Shown: positions 1 to 14,800, counted from the first letter of the stretch. The stretch: 64,000 bases of DNA from Panulirus ornatus (GCF_036320965.1 NC_092250.1:15115600-15179599), one strand, 5' to 3'. Program-made: numbers and translations. Notes: generated by a model not told the origin, from the letters alone.

Positions 1-270
1 ACAAGACATGAAAACCTTACTTAACTTACGCTAATATCTGATATATATTTCATATTTGAGTAATTATGAAGTTTAAAGGCACCACATAAATTAGTGGGGA
101 GGGCTATGAAGTTTAGGGAAAGAAGGGTTTCAAACAGAATAGAAATATGTAAGCTCTTATAATAATGAACATGACTTATGAAAACCTTACTTAACTACGC
201 TAATATCAGATATATATGTCATATTTGAGTAATGATGAAGTTTAAGGGCACCACGTAAATTGCTTAGATT
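1..270. repeat. direct tandem duplication, period about 170 bp
   Basis: Bases 9-100 and 178-268 are near copies: both run from 'gaaaaccttacttaac' through 'tcatatttgagtaat' to 'gggcaccac.taaatt'. The offset is about 170 bp. A shorter echo (gaagtt.agggaaag) recurs near 397-412. No coding content is visible. Confidence 0.75.
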
Positions 271-2757
271 CTTCATTTCTTACATTTTGCATTGGATGTA
301 TACTAGTTAAAGATAAGATTAGACTAAGGTGATAGTATTTGGAGCCTTTATTTCCTTTTCTACTATGATTACCAAGGCGACAGCGGGGAGTGCAGTGAAG
401 TTCAGGGAAAGCGCGGGATTTACCAAACATTCGTGAAACTTTAATATGGAATTAACAGAGCCTCTAGAACTTCATTAAACTTCCTCTAGGAATGACAGTT
501 ACCATAATTTGCAACGTTATGATCAAAGTATGTCAGTAGTGTCCTGAAATGCATATGCTTACATGGAGTTGCAGACAATTTCAAGTATCCATTGCATGTA
601 TGGTCTCAAACATTTACACCAAATAATTTATTTCAAATATTACCAAAAGATGAGATGATTTTGTTTTGGTGAAGTTTTCATGGGCTTTGGTAATTCGTAC
701 AGGTATTTCGCCTTTAACTACACATTTTCCATTATCATCATAACCTCTGCCTTTATCATCTTATTTATCATAGAAGAATGATATAAAGGCCCCAAATCAT
801 ACTCTACAGTGTTATATTATTAGAAATATAGAATACCAGCTTTGAAGAATGAAATTGATAAAGTTCTTAATGGATAGCAACTGTGACCTTAAACTTCATA
901 ATTACCAAATTTTTTATGGTATTTGATAGTGTGTTGCTTATGGTATCAGTTTTCAAGCAGGTGTTGGACATTTTTTGCATTCCTGTTGATAAAAGTAGAT
1001 TCCATGGCACTCTTGGCCATACATGACGTTGCACGGCACATTTTGATTCAGTTTGAAATTTGAGGTCATTCTGGTCTGAAAGGGAATTTAGTGTGCATGT
1101 GTTTCGTTAATTTCCAAAATGTTTTAGCTTCTGTTATGTTAATGCTCTCACCATGTTTCCTGATCATCATAGTCTTATAAATGTTCCTGTATTTACAAGT
1201 TCATTCCATCACACAAATGCACAATTAACCTACTTAGTTTACCATGTGGCATTGCACAGCATAGAAGACTTGTACTGGCATATATTTCAACATCTTTATG
1301 ACGTTGAAATTTGATGTAAATCTGGACTGCTAGGGGGAAGTTGAATGAGGCTTTCAAAGGTTTTAATCTACTTAATGAATGTTTTGATTAGCTTTTTAAG
1401 TATTATCCTCATATTTTTCCTGACCTCCATAGCCCTGCCACTTTTGAGTAATTGATAATGTAAAATAAGAAATACTGAAATAAATCAGGCAGTGCCATCT
1501 TTATAAGAGCTGCAAAACTTTCTCAAGAGCAGTAACGCATGAGGGGAAATAATGGCCAGTGACACTGTCAAACCGTAGTATTGAGAACCATGAAAACATG
1601 CCCTACCCCACCTTCCCAGCATCAGGGTTTAGATGAATTATAACAATTAACCTAATGATTACTCTGTATAACTCAACATTTAGGTAATAATTGGTTGTGA
1701 AAATCTTTATATAGAAAATGTTTAACACAGCTTGCCTTCTCTGAGATCCTCCATGTATGTTAATGTTATCTTGAAAGGGACCAAAGACATGGCAGGCTCT
1801 TCCAATAGTTTTTGCATAGAGAACAGCCACATGAGGATGATCCCTCCACCTTCCCTAAGACTAGTAGTGTTGTGGAATTGTCTTCCTTCTTTTATTTTCC
1901 CTATTCATATAACCTTCCCACTTTTAATAGTCAGGTCCTCAAACATCTGAGGACTCCAGTCTTTCTTTTCCATGTTCGTTTTCTCGTACTCTTTATTATT
2001 CCATTCATCTAAGATGACCTGGAGCTGAGTATGCTTTTGACCATGCATACTTATAATAGTGCTAGTGTTCTTGACCTGTGGTTCTGCCCGGTGGACATGG
2101 CCAGCTTTGAATGTGCTGTGGAAAGTATGGTAAAGGGACGTTGGGATTAATGATGTACCTAGCATAGCACAAGGCCACTATGTCAGGGTAATGGGTAAGG
2201 GGGCAATCTGTGCATTTGTTAATGCATTTGATTTTTTTTATTAGGATTTTTTTTTCTTTGTCAAGTTTGGTCATCTTACCTCAAGAAACATTTAGTGCAA
2301 ATAAAAAAGGACAAGAAGAGGGCAACAGTTATGGCACCTGTTGCATGCATGCTGTGGAAATGAGAAGGGGAGACCTGATCACATCCTTCAAGTTTCTAAG
2401 CCAACTCAACAGTGTCTGTAATGAACAGTGCTTTGAACCAAAAGTCCAAAAAATAATAGAAAAGATATGGACAAGTACTTCAATATAAAATGATGATGTA
2501 CCTGTGAATGCAGACAGTTTCAGGATAGTTTACAGGATTGCAAAAAGTTGTATGATCGTAAGAAAGTTTAAGAGATGGGACTCCAACATATATTGAAACT
2601 GCATCCCTGTGTTGCACAAATGATATCAAGCAGGTAATGATTACAACCTTGAATATGAATAATTTGCTTTGAAACATCCAGGTGAATTATTGTAGCACAG
2701 AGCACTCAGCCTGAATTATTACAAGATGATGAGGGTTTTAATTTTCTCTTTTTTTTC
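271..2757. other. 5' flank or first intron of the LRR-like gene; no gene seen
   Basis: About 2.5 kb of AT-rich sequence with only short open frames on both strands and no recognisable domain. Because the first coding exon downstream starts at a clear splice acceptor (2758-2759), part of this stretch should be intron, with a non-coding first exon and promoter either here or to the left of the window. I could not place either. Confidence 0.5.
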
Positions 2758-2759
2758 AG
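2758..2759 (+). promoter_or_regulatory. splice acceptor of first coding exon
   Basis: A pyrimidine run (ttttctcttttttttcag) precedes the AG. The exon then runs through a 71-nt untranslated stretch to the ATG at 2831. That stretch has three upstream ATGs: 2762 (8 codons then TAG), 2770 (ATG GCA TGA) and 2775 (11 codons then TAA). Confidence 0.65.
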
Positions 2760-2830
2760 AAATGAGGCCATGGCATGAATACAAGTAGCTACTCTGGAGC
2801 GCACAACTAAGACCGGCTATATTCTTCAAA

Positions 2831-2975
2831 ATGTCGTCCAAGAAAAAGGAAGGCATAATGCCTGCCCATACTCCAGAATGCTTGGAAAAATTAGCAGTTG
2901 AAAAATTTGTATATATGGTTTTACAACATTCCATCCCCTCATCACTGCAAAATATTCTACTACCTCAGGATGATG
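2831..2975 (+). CDS. LRR-like gene, coding exon 1
   Basis: 48 codons plus one base. It ends CAG GAT GAT G before gtaaga at 2976. The spare G joins AG of exon 2 to make a Glu codon. It encodes the lysine-rich start and an amphipathic helix (LEKLAVEKFVYMVLQHS). Confidence 0.8.
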
Positions 2976-5900
2976 GTAAGACTTTATAAGGTGATTGATT
3001 TCTGTATTCGAGGGGTATATTGAAGATGAGAGTAGCTGAAGGGATTGTTTTCAAAAAGTACAGTTATTGGGTGTTAAGAAGAAAATTTTTCACATTATCG
3101 ACAAAGCATTAGAAACTTCATAGAGAGATCCTCCTTTTAGAGGGGTAGAACATGCAAAACCCCCGAGAATTGAACAGACCCATGGCGATTCACCCACTCT
3201 GGCCATCATGAAGCATATGAGGTTGGCAGATACTTGTTAACAAGGGCTCAGTGATCACTCAAGTAGCTTGCTCAGACCTATGATGTCATAATACAGCTGA
3301 CATGGTGTCACATCTTGTCCCACCTGCATTCATTCTTTTGCCCACCTGGTATGATATGACCTCCTTGCCAGTGACCTGGCATGTAGCAACTGTCTGTGAC
3401 TGAGATTCTGCCCTTCTCTGTATCAGTATCTTTTTTATTTGGTTTACAAGACATAAATCATAAGTACATATGCATTTATCTAATCTTGTTGGGACTACTG
3501 TACCTTTAAACATACCCATTTTTGACCTCCTTGAAAATGAGGTCTCTTTCTACCCATCCTTCAGTGCTTCCAGAACCTTTGCTCCCTCACCCAGCCTATG
3601 ACTCACTTCCACTTCCATGGTTCCATTCCCTACCACGACCACTCCTAGCTATCTAAAACACTTCACTTCCTTCAGTTTTTCTCTGTTCAAATTGACACCC
3701 CAGTTAACCGCTCCCTCAACACTGCTAAACCTAATAACCTTGCTTTTATTCTCAATAACTCTCAACTTCGTCCTTTCATACACACTTCCAAACTCAGTTA
3801 CCAACTTATGCAGTTTCTCACTTGAATGTGCCACCAGTGCGAGATCATCACCACACAACAACTGACTGACTTCCCAGGCCTTCTCATTGCCTACAGGTTG
3901 CATACTTTCCCCACTCTCCAAGACTCTTGCATTTATCTCCCTCACCACTACATCTATAAATAAATTAAACAACTATGGTGACATCACATACCCCTATTGC
4001 AGACCAGCCTTCACTTGAAACCATTCACTCTGTTCTCTTCTTACTTATACTCATGCCATACACCCTTGATGAAAAATGATCACTGCTTGTAGCAGCTTTC
4101 CTCCCACACCATATATTCTTAAGACCTTCCACAAAGCTCTTTTCTGCATAGTGAGGTAGCACCTGGAGGAATTGGAATTGGAATGCCCTAAATACCAGGG
4201 AGTAGACTTGGCAGTGAATGGAACCATGGGAACTGAAATGAGTAATAATTAGGAAGAATGGGCTAAGGTTCTTGGTGCGTAAGGAGTAGGGAGTGTGTGG
4301 AAGGAGAGGTCAGTACCTGCTGGTGAAAAGATGTTTATGCTTGAAGATGAAATAGACCCAGCATTTTTGTGTTGATTTGACCCCTAGGCTATGAATATAA
4401 AAGGAATAAAATGTTAGAAATGTGATGCCTAAGGACAATATGTAATGTGAGTTGGGTTGATTGCTCAAGGAATTACAGTTTAAGAGGGAGGTATTGCTGC
4501 AAGTGTACCATGACTGAGAGAGCTGACCAGGGCATGCCCAGGAGGTTTGGACGTATCGAAAGGATAAGCAAGGAGAGGTTGATTAAGAAGATCCAAGTAT
4601 CAGAAGTTGAAGGATGGAAGGGAAGGGGGAGACCAGGAAGGGGATGAAGGATGGAATGAAAGAGGCACTTGGGTATTGAGGCATGTACATTCAGAAGGGT
4701 TAGAGGTGTGCATGGGATATATTTAATTGGATCACTGAGCAACTTGCTATCTGTGAGCTGAACCATGGCATATGAAGCAGTCAGGTTAAAACCATGGAAT
4801 AGCCAGTGGGGCATGGCTATGAGTGATGTTCTCTAGTTTCAGTGCATTATACATGACTTCTAGAGAGTGAATGTGTGCAAATGTAGCCATTGTTCATCTG
4901 TGCCTTTTATTTTTTTTTTCATTCAAGTGAATTTTCATTGTGCACTATGATAACATTCTTTCTGTAGTAATGCATCTCCAATTTCATAAATTAGAGGCTG
5001 TAAAAAAAAGGGTTTCATTTACTGGAATTTTACTAGATGGTGAGCTGTTCAGAAACTTGTCTATTCCATTGAGACAGGGATGGTCTTTAAATGTTTATTT
5101 GAACCTGATAATTATTTTTTCTTTGCAGAGGTATGGATTCCTTATGATCATTGCAAGCTGGACAAGATTATCATGACACCAGAAAACACATGGAGTGAAC
5201 TCCGTGCTGAAAGGATGCTTTTTATGGTAAGGTTATATTTATTTATTCTATTTTGCTTTGTCGCCGTCTCCCGCGTTAGCAAGGTAGCGCAAGGAAACAG
5301 ACGAAAGAATGGCCCAACCCACCCACATACACATGTATGTACATACACGTCCACACACGCAAATATACATACCTATACATCTCAATGTATACATATATAT
5401 ACACACAGACATATACATATATACACATGTACATAATTCATACTGTCTGCCTTTATTCATTCCCATCGCCACCTCGCCACACATGGAATAACAACCCCCT
5501 CCCCCCTCATATGTGTGAGGTAGTGCTAGGAAAGACAACAAAGGCCACATTTGTTCGCACTCAGTCTCTAGCTGTCATGTAATAATGCACCGAAACCACA
5601 GCTCCCTTTCCACATCCAGGCCCCACACAGCTTTCCATGGTTTACCCCAGACGCTTCACATGCCCTGGTTCAATCCATTCACAGCACGTCGACCCTGGTA
5701 TACCACATCGTTCCAATTCACTCTGTTCCTTGCACGCCTTTCACCCTCCTGCATGTTCAGGCCCCGATCACTCAAAATCTTTTTCACTCCATCTTTCCAC
5801 CTCCAATTTGGTCTCCCACTTCTCGTTCCCTCCACCTCTGACACATATATCCTCTTGGTCAATCTTTCCTCACTCATTCTCTCCATGTGACCAAACCATT

Positions 5901-8900
5901 TCAAAACACCCTCTTCTGCTCTCTCAACCACACACTTTTTATTACCACACATCTCTCTTATCCTTACATTACTTACTCGATCAAACCACCTTACACCACA
6001 TATTGTCCTCAAACATTTCAAGCACATCCACCCTCCTCCGCACAACTCTATCCATAGCCCACGCCTCGCAACCATACAACATTGTTGGAACCACTATTCC
6101 TTCAAACATACCCATTTTTGCTTTCCGAGATGATGTTCTCGACTTCCAAACATTCTTCAAGGCTCCCAGAATTTTCGGCTCCTCCCCCACCCTATGATTC
6201 ACTTCCGCTTCCATGGTTCCATCCGCTGCCAAATCCACTCCCAGATATCTAAAACACTTAACTTCCTCCAGTTTTGCTCCATTCAAACTTACCTCCCAAT
6301 TGACTTGACCCTCAACCCTACTGTACCTAATAACCTTGCTCTTATTCACATTTACTCTCAACCTTCTTCTTTCACACTCTTTACCAAACTCAGTCACCAG
6401 CTTCTGCAGTTTCTCACATGAATCAGCCACCAGCGCTGTATCATCAGCGAACAACAACTGACTCAGTTCCCAAGCTCTCTCATCCACAACAGACTGCATA
6501 CTTGCCCCTCTTTCCAAAACTCTTGTATTCACCTCCCTAACAAACCCATCCATAAACAAATTAAACAACCATGGAGACATCACACACCCCTGCCGCAAAC
6601 CTACATTTACTGAGAACCAATCACTTTCCTCTCTTCCTACACGTACACATGCCTTACATCCTCGATAAAAACTTTTCACTGCTTCTAACAACTTGCCTTC
6701 CACACCATATATTCTTAGTACCTTCCACAGAGCATCTCTATCAACTCTATCATATGCCTTCTCCAGATCCATAAATGCTACATGCAAATCCATTTGCTTT
6801 TCTAAGTATTTCTCACATACATTCTTCAAAGCAAACACCTGATCCACACATCCTCTACCACTTCTGAAACCACACTGCTCTTCCCCAATCTGATGCTCTG
6901 TACATGCCTTCACCCTCTCAATCAATACCCTCCCATATAATTTACCAGGAATACTCAACAAACTTTTTTTTTTTTTTTCTTTTTTTTTTATACTTTGTCG
7001 CTGTCTCCCGCGTTTGCGAGGTAGCGCAAGGAAACAGACGAAAGAAATGGCCCAACCCCCCCCCCCCCATACACATGTACATACACACGTCCACACACGC
7101 AAATATACATACCTACACAGCTTTCCATGGTTTACCCCAGACGCTTCACATGCCTTGCTTCAATCCACTGACAGCACGTCAACCCCTGTATACCACATGA
7201 CTCCAATTCACTCTATTTCTTGCCCTCCTTTCACCCTCCTGCATGTTCAGGCCCCGATCACACAAAATCTTTTTCACTCCATCTTTCCACCTCCAATTTG
7301 GTCTCCCTCTTCTCCTCGTTCCCTCCACCTCCGACACATATATCCTCTTGGTCAATCTCTCCTCACTCATTCTCTCCATGTGCCCAAACCATTTCAAAAC
7401 ACCCTCTTCTGCTCTCTCAACCACGCTCTTTTTATTTCCACACATCTCTCTCACCCTTACGTTACTTACTCGATCAAACCACCTCACACCACACATTGTC
7501 CTCAAACATCTCATTTCCAGCACATCCATCCTCCTGCGCACATCTCTATCCATAGCCCACGCCTCGCAACCATACAACATTGTTGGAACCACTATTCCCT
7601 CAAACATACCCATTTTTGCTTTCCGAGATAATGTTCTCGACTTCCACACATTTTTCAAGGCTCCCAAAATTTTCGCCCCCTCCCCCACCCTATGATCCAC
7701 TTCCGCTTCCATGGTTCCATCCGCTGACAGATCCACTCCCAAATATCTAAAACACTTCACTTCCTCCAGTTTTTCTCCATTCAAACTCACCTCCCAATTG
7801 ACTTGACCCTCACCCCTACTGTACCTAATAACCTTGCTCTTATTCACATTTACTCTCAACTTTCTTCTTCCACACACTTTACCAAACTCAGTCACCAGCT
7901 TCTGCAGTTTCTCACATGAATCAGCCACCAGCCACAAACTTATACCTCTGTAATTTGAGCACTCACTCTTATCCCCTTTGCCTTTGTACAATAGCACTAT
8001 GCAAACATTCTGCCAATCCTCAGGCACTTCACCATGAATCATACATACATTAAATAACCGTACCAACCAGTCAACAATACAGTCACCCCCTTTTTTAATG
8101 AATTCCACTGCAATACCATCCAAACCTGCTGATGGTATGAGGAAAGACAGTATTTAAAAAGGAGATTTTTTTTTTTAAGTTTTGGCTTCTTGTCCCCCGG
8201 TCGGTAGATTTCTCCTCTTTCAGTGGTATTACTTTGGTTTTTGCTCCCAAGTACTGGCTGCTTGTGTGTGTGCTCTGACCACTTGCTAGACCACGCAATA
8301 CTTAGGAAGCTGTTGCATCATGTGATTTCTCTTTGGATTTTGGCAGCTGTTGGGTGGGCCCTTTTGATGAACTTTCCTAAGTTGCCAACACCTCGAAGCT
8401 TTGGAACTCTTTATTCTCCCACATCTTTCCCAATAAGTATGATCTGGCACTTATTAAAAGACAAGTTTTTCTTTTCCTCCAAAATTCACAAATACTTTTC
8501 TTTTACTCCTTTCATTAACCTATTTATGTGTCAATCAAGGTTCAGTTGGCCTTGATGTGGACTTTTTTCTGTGACTAGGGCCTCTAAGGTTAAAAGATAA
8601 ATGGATAGATACTTAGAGTGTTGTGCTAGACCAGCTGGGAATTGGTGGCTACATAGACCTGCAGGCCATGATCTGACATCAGAGATACAACACACCACCT
8701 TTGTTGGAGACCGAGTTGTGAGGGTAGAATCCCCTGGTATACAGGAGGTAAGTTTGCTGCAGGGGAAAAACAATGGGCAAAGTCATACTTTGTTGCAGGG
8801 ACAAAACAGTGATTCAGTAACTCAGATACTACAGTGTTAGTATCTAAGTTACTTTGAGAAAGATAGTCTTATTTGTCTTGCTACATGTAGCTTTGAATTT

Positions 8901-11778
8901 AAGGATTTCAGATTTGAACTGGAAGACCAGAAAAAAGGGTAAGTGTCTTTGATGGGAGAGGCACCACAGGACCATTAAATACATAAAGGAAGAAGTTACA
9001 TGACTTTTAGAAAGCCTTTGATGAACTTCAATACATTTACATAAAGGAAACAAAAATGGTCATGATTGGTAAAGTTCTGTTCATGTAATTGATTAAGGAT
9101 AGAAATCCAAATGCAAATCTGGATCCAAGTGGATTTTGCCATGGTCCCAAATGACCTGTACTTCTGCACCACCGGTACCCAAACTTTCCCATCCTAGTTG
9201 TCATGTACCCTTTCAAAGATATTGCTTGGGAGTTTGGTAATATGTCCACTGTATGCATATTGCCAGATTTTGGTAATATGGAATTGGACAAAACATTTTT
9301 CTTGAAATTCGTCAATTTGAATTAGTGTAAAAGGTATTTCTGTAGTATTCATATGAAAAATTAGTGTCCTACCTTCCAGGAACACCTTCAGAAATTGAAG
9401 CAATGGTGGGATGATAATGAATGGCTCGGCAAACAGAAGTCAGAGATTCGGCGGCAGATCAGGGAATGTTTCACCAGGGAATTGGAGCTCGTGGACCCTC
9501 AGTGCAGGTTTCCCCTCTTTAGGTTTTTGCTTCAGCTTATATTTTCAACAAAAGTTGGTGGCACTGCTGATGCTCAAGAGGTTCCACATTATCCAAAGGT
9601 CAGTAATTTAATTTCTTTCTGTACTGTATGTTATACAGAATCTCTTCATTTCTAATGCATCCTTCCCTGTTGTCAAGCAAGGAGAATTGGGCAGAGTATT
9701 CTCTGTAAATGGGTCTTTTCTGGCTTAAATGAGGGTTGCTTTCATGGAAAATGGCATGTAATGTAAATTTTATTGAAGCGAACCACCGTTAACATATTAC
9801 AGAGTGCTGTATTTCCTAGACCTTGTCCAAGCACCAGTACTATACACAGTTTTTTCATTAGCTGACATAGCAAACACAAATACTATATCATTATTTATGA
9901 TGCAGATAGATCTTTCATTGTGCAGATTAATATAGTATGGTTTTGCTATAACACTGTGCCTTGTCAGTAGTTTTTTGGGGGAGGGGTTCAAAACATGATT
10001 AATATCCATCAGGCAGTTCAAAAGTCTCACCAGAAGAGATGCAATACACAGAGGTTTCTCTTATATGAACTGTGAGATCAGCCAATGGGAAGAGTAGATG
10101 CTGATCAACATTCAGCCAGTGAGCCCCTTTGGCTGCCGTGTATGAGCACTAACCTTTATATGGTAGATATCTTTCCAGTAGTTTTACTTGATATGTGCAC
10201 AGGATGTCTGGAAAATGGCTTGCAGATGTTAGTGTTGGTAATGTGGGTAAAAATAAAGGAAAACAAATATATTGGATGGGGAAATTCGTATTTTTATGGG
10301 AATGAAGTTAGATATCACACGGCATTGCTGTTTTCTGCTGCATGGTGGGTTTATTTCTCATATGTTTGGTTATTTTTCTGTGAGCAAAAGATCTATATTG
10401 TCTGGAAAATGGCATGCTAGTATTAGTAATGGTTATGTGGGCAAGCATTTAAGGAAAAGCAACAGTTTAGACATAAAGCATGCAGGTTATGATGTATACA
10501 GATGGTGGGTTAGGTACATATCAATTTCTCCTTTTGTCCTAGCTGTGAACTCAGCCAATGAAATGATGATACAGTACAGCCTTGAGCCACTCAGCAACTT
10601 GAGGTGGCAGTCTTGAGCAGTCTTCCCCTAGTTATGGATACTACAGCATAGTGTCTGTTTTTCGTTTTAGTCCCAATTTTTTCGTAAGCAAGACACCCAT
10701 AGTGTCTTAAAGAAGGCATGCACGTGATAGTGATGATGGTGTTACCAAGCAGTCAAGGAAGAACATTATTTTGTGTATGAAAATTCAGGTGATAACGTAC
10801 ATTGATGTTGGACAGCACCACATTAATGTTGACCGGAGCTTGGATTTAGCCACATCTATTTGATTGAAGGTAGGGCAACTTGTCATAGAAGCCTTCTTTA
10901 AGAAGAATAGTGTATGAGCCACAGCCAGTCCATCCTTACTTTAGCTCTTGCCACCCAGTCTCCCACCACCATCTGCCAAACTTTCCCAACACCTGATTTC
11001 ATGAATACCATATCATAATTTATTGAGTTTCTTGATTTTTCACTGTTACGTCACTGAATATTAGTGTTATTAAGATTGATTGAAAACATTTATCATATGT
11101 TCACGATCATCATTTATTGTATTACCAGTATCCCTAGGAAGCCCTTTTAGGTGCCCAGTGGTGCTGTCAGTATGCATCCTTATTGAAGCCTTGTTAAACT
11201 GGACTCTTTTGAGCACTAAACTCTCTTAGAGTTCTTTAACCAGGAGTGCATCCCTCACACTGTTAGAAGTCTGTTTGTATAATTCTATACAAAAACAGTT
11301 TAAAGTAATAATCTTTTGACAGGTTGAATTTGCATTGCATTGAATGAATGATGAATGTTATGTAGGATGATATTAGTCATTCAGGTGTGTGGAGGAGCAG
11401 ATCATTAGGGTTATCAGCTTGCAATGGCAGAATTTCTTTCTTCATTATTTGATTCAATTACATCATACCGTGGTTTTCATTTTCACTTTTAGTGAAGTTG
11501 ATAGGGCAACATATTCTCGCATCCTAGCTGACATGGGAAACAGCGATTATGTATAATAATGATGATAATAATAATGATAATATATGTATATGTCTGGTGT
11601 GTGTGTGTGTATATATGTATACGTTGAGATGTATAGGTATGTATATGTGCATGTTTGGACGTGTATATATATATACGTAGGTATGTGGGTGGGTTGGGCC
11701 ATTCTTTTGTCTGTTCCTTGCACTACCTCGCTAGTGTTGGAGACAGGGATAAAGTATAATAAATGAATAAATGTAATG

Positions 11779-11810
<32 letters not shown>

Positions 11811-11841
11811 AATGATAATGATAATAATAATAATGATTATA

Positions 11842-11876
<35 letters not shown>

Positions 11877-14800
11877 AATGATAATAATGTTTGATGGAAT
11901 AGTGGTTCCAACAATGTTATATGATTGTGAGGCATGGGCTATAGATAGGTTTGTGCGGGGGAGGGTAGATGTGTTGGAAATGAAATGTTTGAGGACAATA
12001 TGTGGTGTGATCGAGTAAGTAATGAAAGGGTAAGAGAGATGTGTGGTAATAAAAAAGTGTGGTTGTGAGAACAGAAGAGGGTTTATTGAAATGGTGTGGT
12101 CACATGGAGAGAATGAGTGAGGAAAGATTGACAAGAGGATATATGTGTCAGAGGTGGAGGGAATGAGAAGTGAGAGACCAAATTGCAGGTGGAAGGATGG
12201 AGTGAAAAAGATTTTGAGCGATCAGGGCTTGAACAGACAGGAGGGTGAAAGGCGTGTAAGGAATAGTGTGAATTAGAACGATGTGGTTTACCGGGGTCAG
12301 CGTGCTGTGTGGATTGAACCAGGGCATGTGAAGCATCTGGGGTAAACCATGAAACGTTTTGTGGGGCCTGGATGTGGAAAGATATCTGTGGTTTCAGCGC
12401 ATTACACATGACAGCTGCAGACTGAGTGTGAGCGAATGTGGCATTTGTTGTCTTTTCCTAGTGCTATCTTGCATGCGATGGGGACGGGGGGTGCCATTTC
12501 ATTTGTGGCAGGGTGGCAATAGGAATGAATGAAGGCAGCAAGTATGAATATGTACATGTGTATATATATGCATATGACTGTTGTGTATGTATATGTATGT
12601 CTGCACTGAAATGTATAGGGATATCATGTGCGTGTGTGGGCGTTTATGTATATACATGTGTGTGTGGGTGGGTTAGGCCATTCTTTCGTCTGTTTCCTTG
12701 CACTACCTCGCTAACACAGGAGACAGCGACTAAGTGCAATTAATAAAGTGAATAGATAACATCATACAGGAGGGTGAAATTCATTGAAAGAATAGAGTGA
12801 ATTGGAACGAAGTGGCATACCGGGGTCAATGTGCTGTCAATGGATTGAACCTGGGCATGTGAAACATCTGGGGTAAACCATGGAAAGGTCTGTGGGGCCT
12901 GGATGTGGAAAGGGAGCTGTGGTTTTGGTGCATTACACATGATAGGAGAGACTGAGTGTGAAAACATGTGGCCTTTTTTGTCTTTTCTTGGTATGACCTC
13001 GCTGAGAAGGGATGTCTTTTTCATGTGTAGTGGGGTGGGGACGGGAATAGATGAAGGCAGCAAGTAAGAATATCTACATGTGCATATATGTATATGTCTC
13101 TGTATCCATATGTATGTATACGTTGAAATGTATGTGTATGTATATTTGCGTGTGTGGGCATTTATGTATATACTTGTGTATGTGGGTGGGTTGGACCATT
13201 CTTCGTCTGTTTCCTTGTGCTACCTCACTAACACGGGAGATGGCGATTAAGTATAATGAATGAATATAGATATGAATGATATTTATTTTTTCTATTTATA
13301 TTATTATACTCTGTCGCTGTCTCCCTCGAGGTAGCGCGAGGAAACAGACGAAAGAATGGCCCAGCCCGCCCACATACACATGTATATACATACACATCCA
13401 CACACACACATATACATACCTATACATTTCAACGTATACATATATATATACATACACAGACATATACATATATACACATTTACATAATTCATACTTGCTG
13501 CCTTTATTCATTCCTGTTGCCACCCCGCTACACATGAAATGACAACCCCCTCCCCCTGCACGCACGTGAGGTAGCACTAGGAAGAGACAACAAAGGCCAC
13601 ATTTGTTCACGCTCAGTCTCTAGCTGTCATGTATAATGCACCAAAACCACAGCTCCCTTTCCACTTCCAGGCCCCACTAAACTTTCCATGGTTTATCCCA
13701 GACGCTTCACATGCCTTGGCTCAATCCATTGACATTATGTCGATCCCGGTATACCACATCGTTCCAATTCGCTCTATTCCTTGCATGCCTTTCACTCTCC
13801 TGCATGTTCAGGCCTCAATCGCTCAAAAGCTTTTTCACTCCACCCTTCCACCTCCAATGTGGTCTCCCACTTCTCCTCGTTCCCTCCACCTCTGACACAT
13901 ATATCTTCTTTGTCAATCTTTCCTCATTCATTCTCTGCATGTGACCAAACCATTTCAATACACCCTCTTCTGCTCTCTCAACTACACACTTTTTATTACC
14001 ACTTATCTCTCTTACCCTTTCATTACTTACTTGATCAAACCACCTCACACCATTTATTGTCCTCAAACATCTCATTTCCAACACATCCACCCTCCTCTGC
14101 TCAACCCTATCTATAACCCATGCCTCGCAACCACATAACATTGTTGGAATCACTGTCTCTTCAAACATACCCATTTTTGCTGTTGCGAGATAATATTCTC
14201 ACCTTCCACACATTTTTCAATGCTCCCAGAACTTTCGCCCCCTCCCCCACCCTGTCACTCACTTCCGCTTCCATGGTTCCATCTGCTGCCAAATCCACTC
14301 CCGGATGTTGTATCTAATAACCTTGCTTGTATTCACATTTACTTTCAGCTTTCTTTCACACACTCTACCAAACTGTCACCAGCTTCTGCAGTTTCTCACC
14401 TGAATCAGCCACTAGTGCTGTATCATCAGCAAACAACGACTGACTCACTTCCCAAGCCCTCTCATCCACAACAGACTGCATACTTGCCCCTCTCTCCAAA
14501 GCTCTTGCATTCACCTCCCTAACAACCCCATCCATAAACAAATTAAACAACCATGGAGACATCACGCACCCCTGCCGTAAACCGACATTCACTAAGAACC
14601 AATCACTTTCCTCTCTTCCTACTCGTACACATACCTTACATCCTCGGTAGAAACTTTTCACTGCTTCCAGCAATTTACCTCCCACACCATATATTCTTAA
14701 TACCTTCCACAGACCATCTCTGTCAACTCTGTCATATATCTTCTCCAGATCCGTAAATGCTACACACAAATCCATTTGCTTTTCTAAGTATTTCTTACAT

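Noticed and set aside
5981..7102. Continuous 373-codon minus-strand frame
   Set aside because: It is a chimera: its first 50 codons come from the 3' untranslated region of the nested LINE, the rest from the host LINE. Not a native protein start.
8601..8840. 79-codon plus frame starting MDRYLECCARPAGNWWLHRP
   Set aside because: Composition is suggestive of some repeat-encoded product but it has no supporting splice sites or copies in the window; lies in an intron of the LRR-like gene.
11547..12134. 195-codon minus frame with a long isoleucine run
   Set aside because: The Ile run is translated (AAT/GAT)n microsatellite; the rest is antisense LINE sequence.
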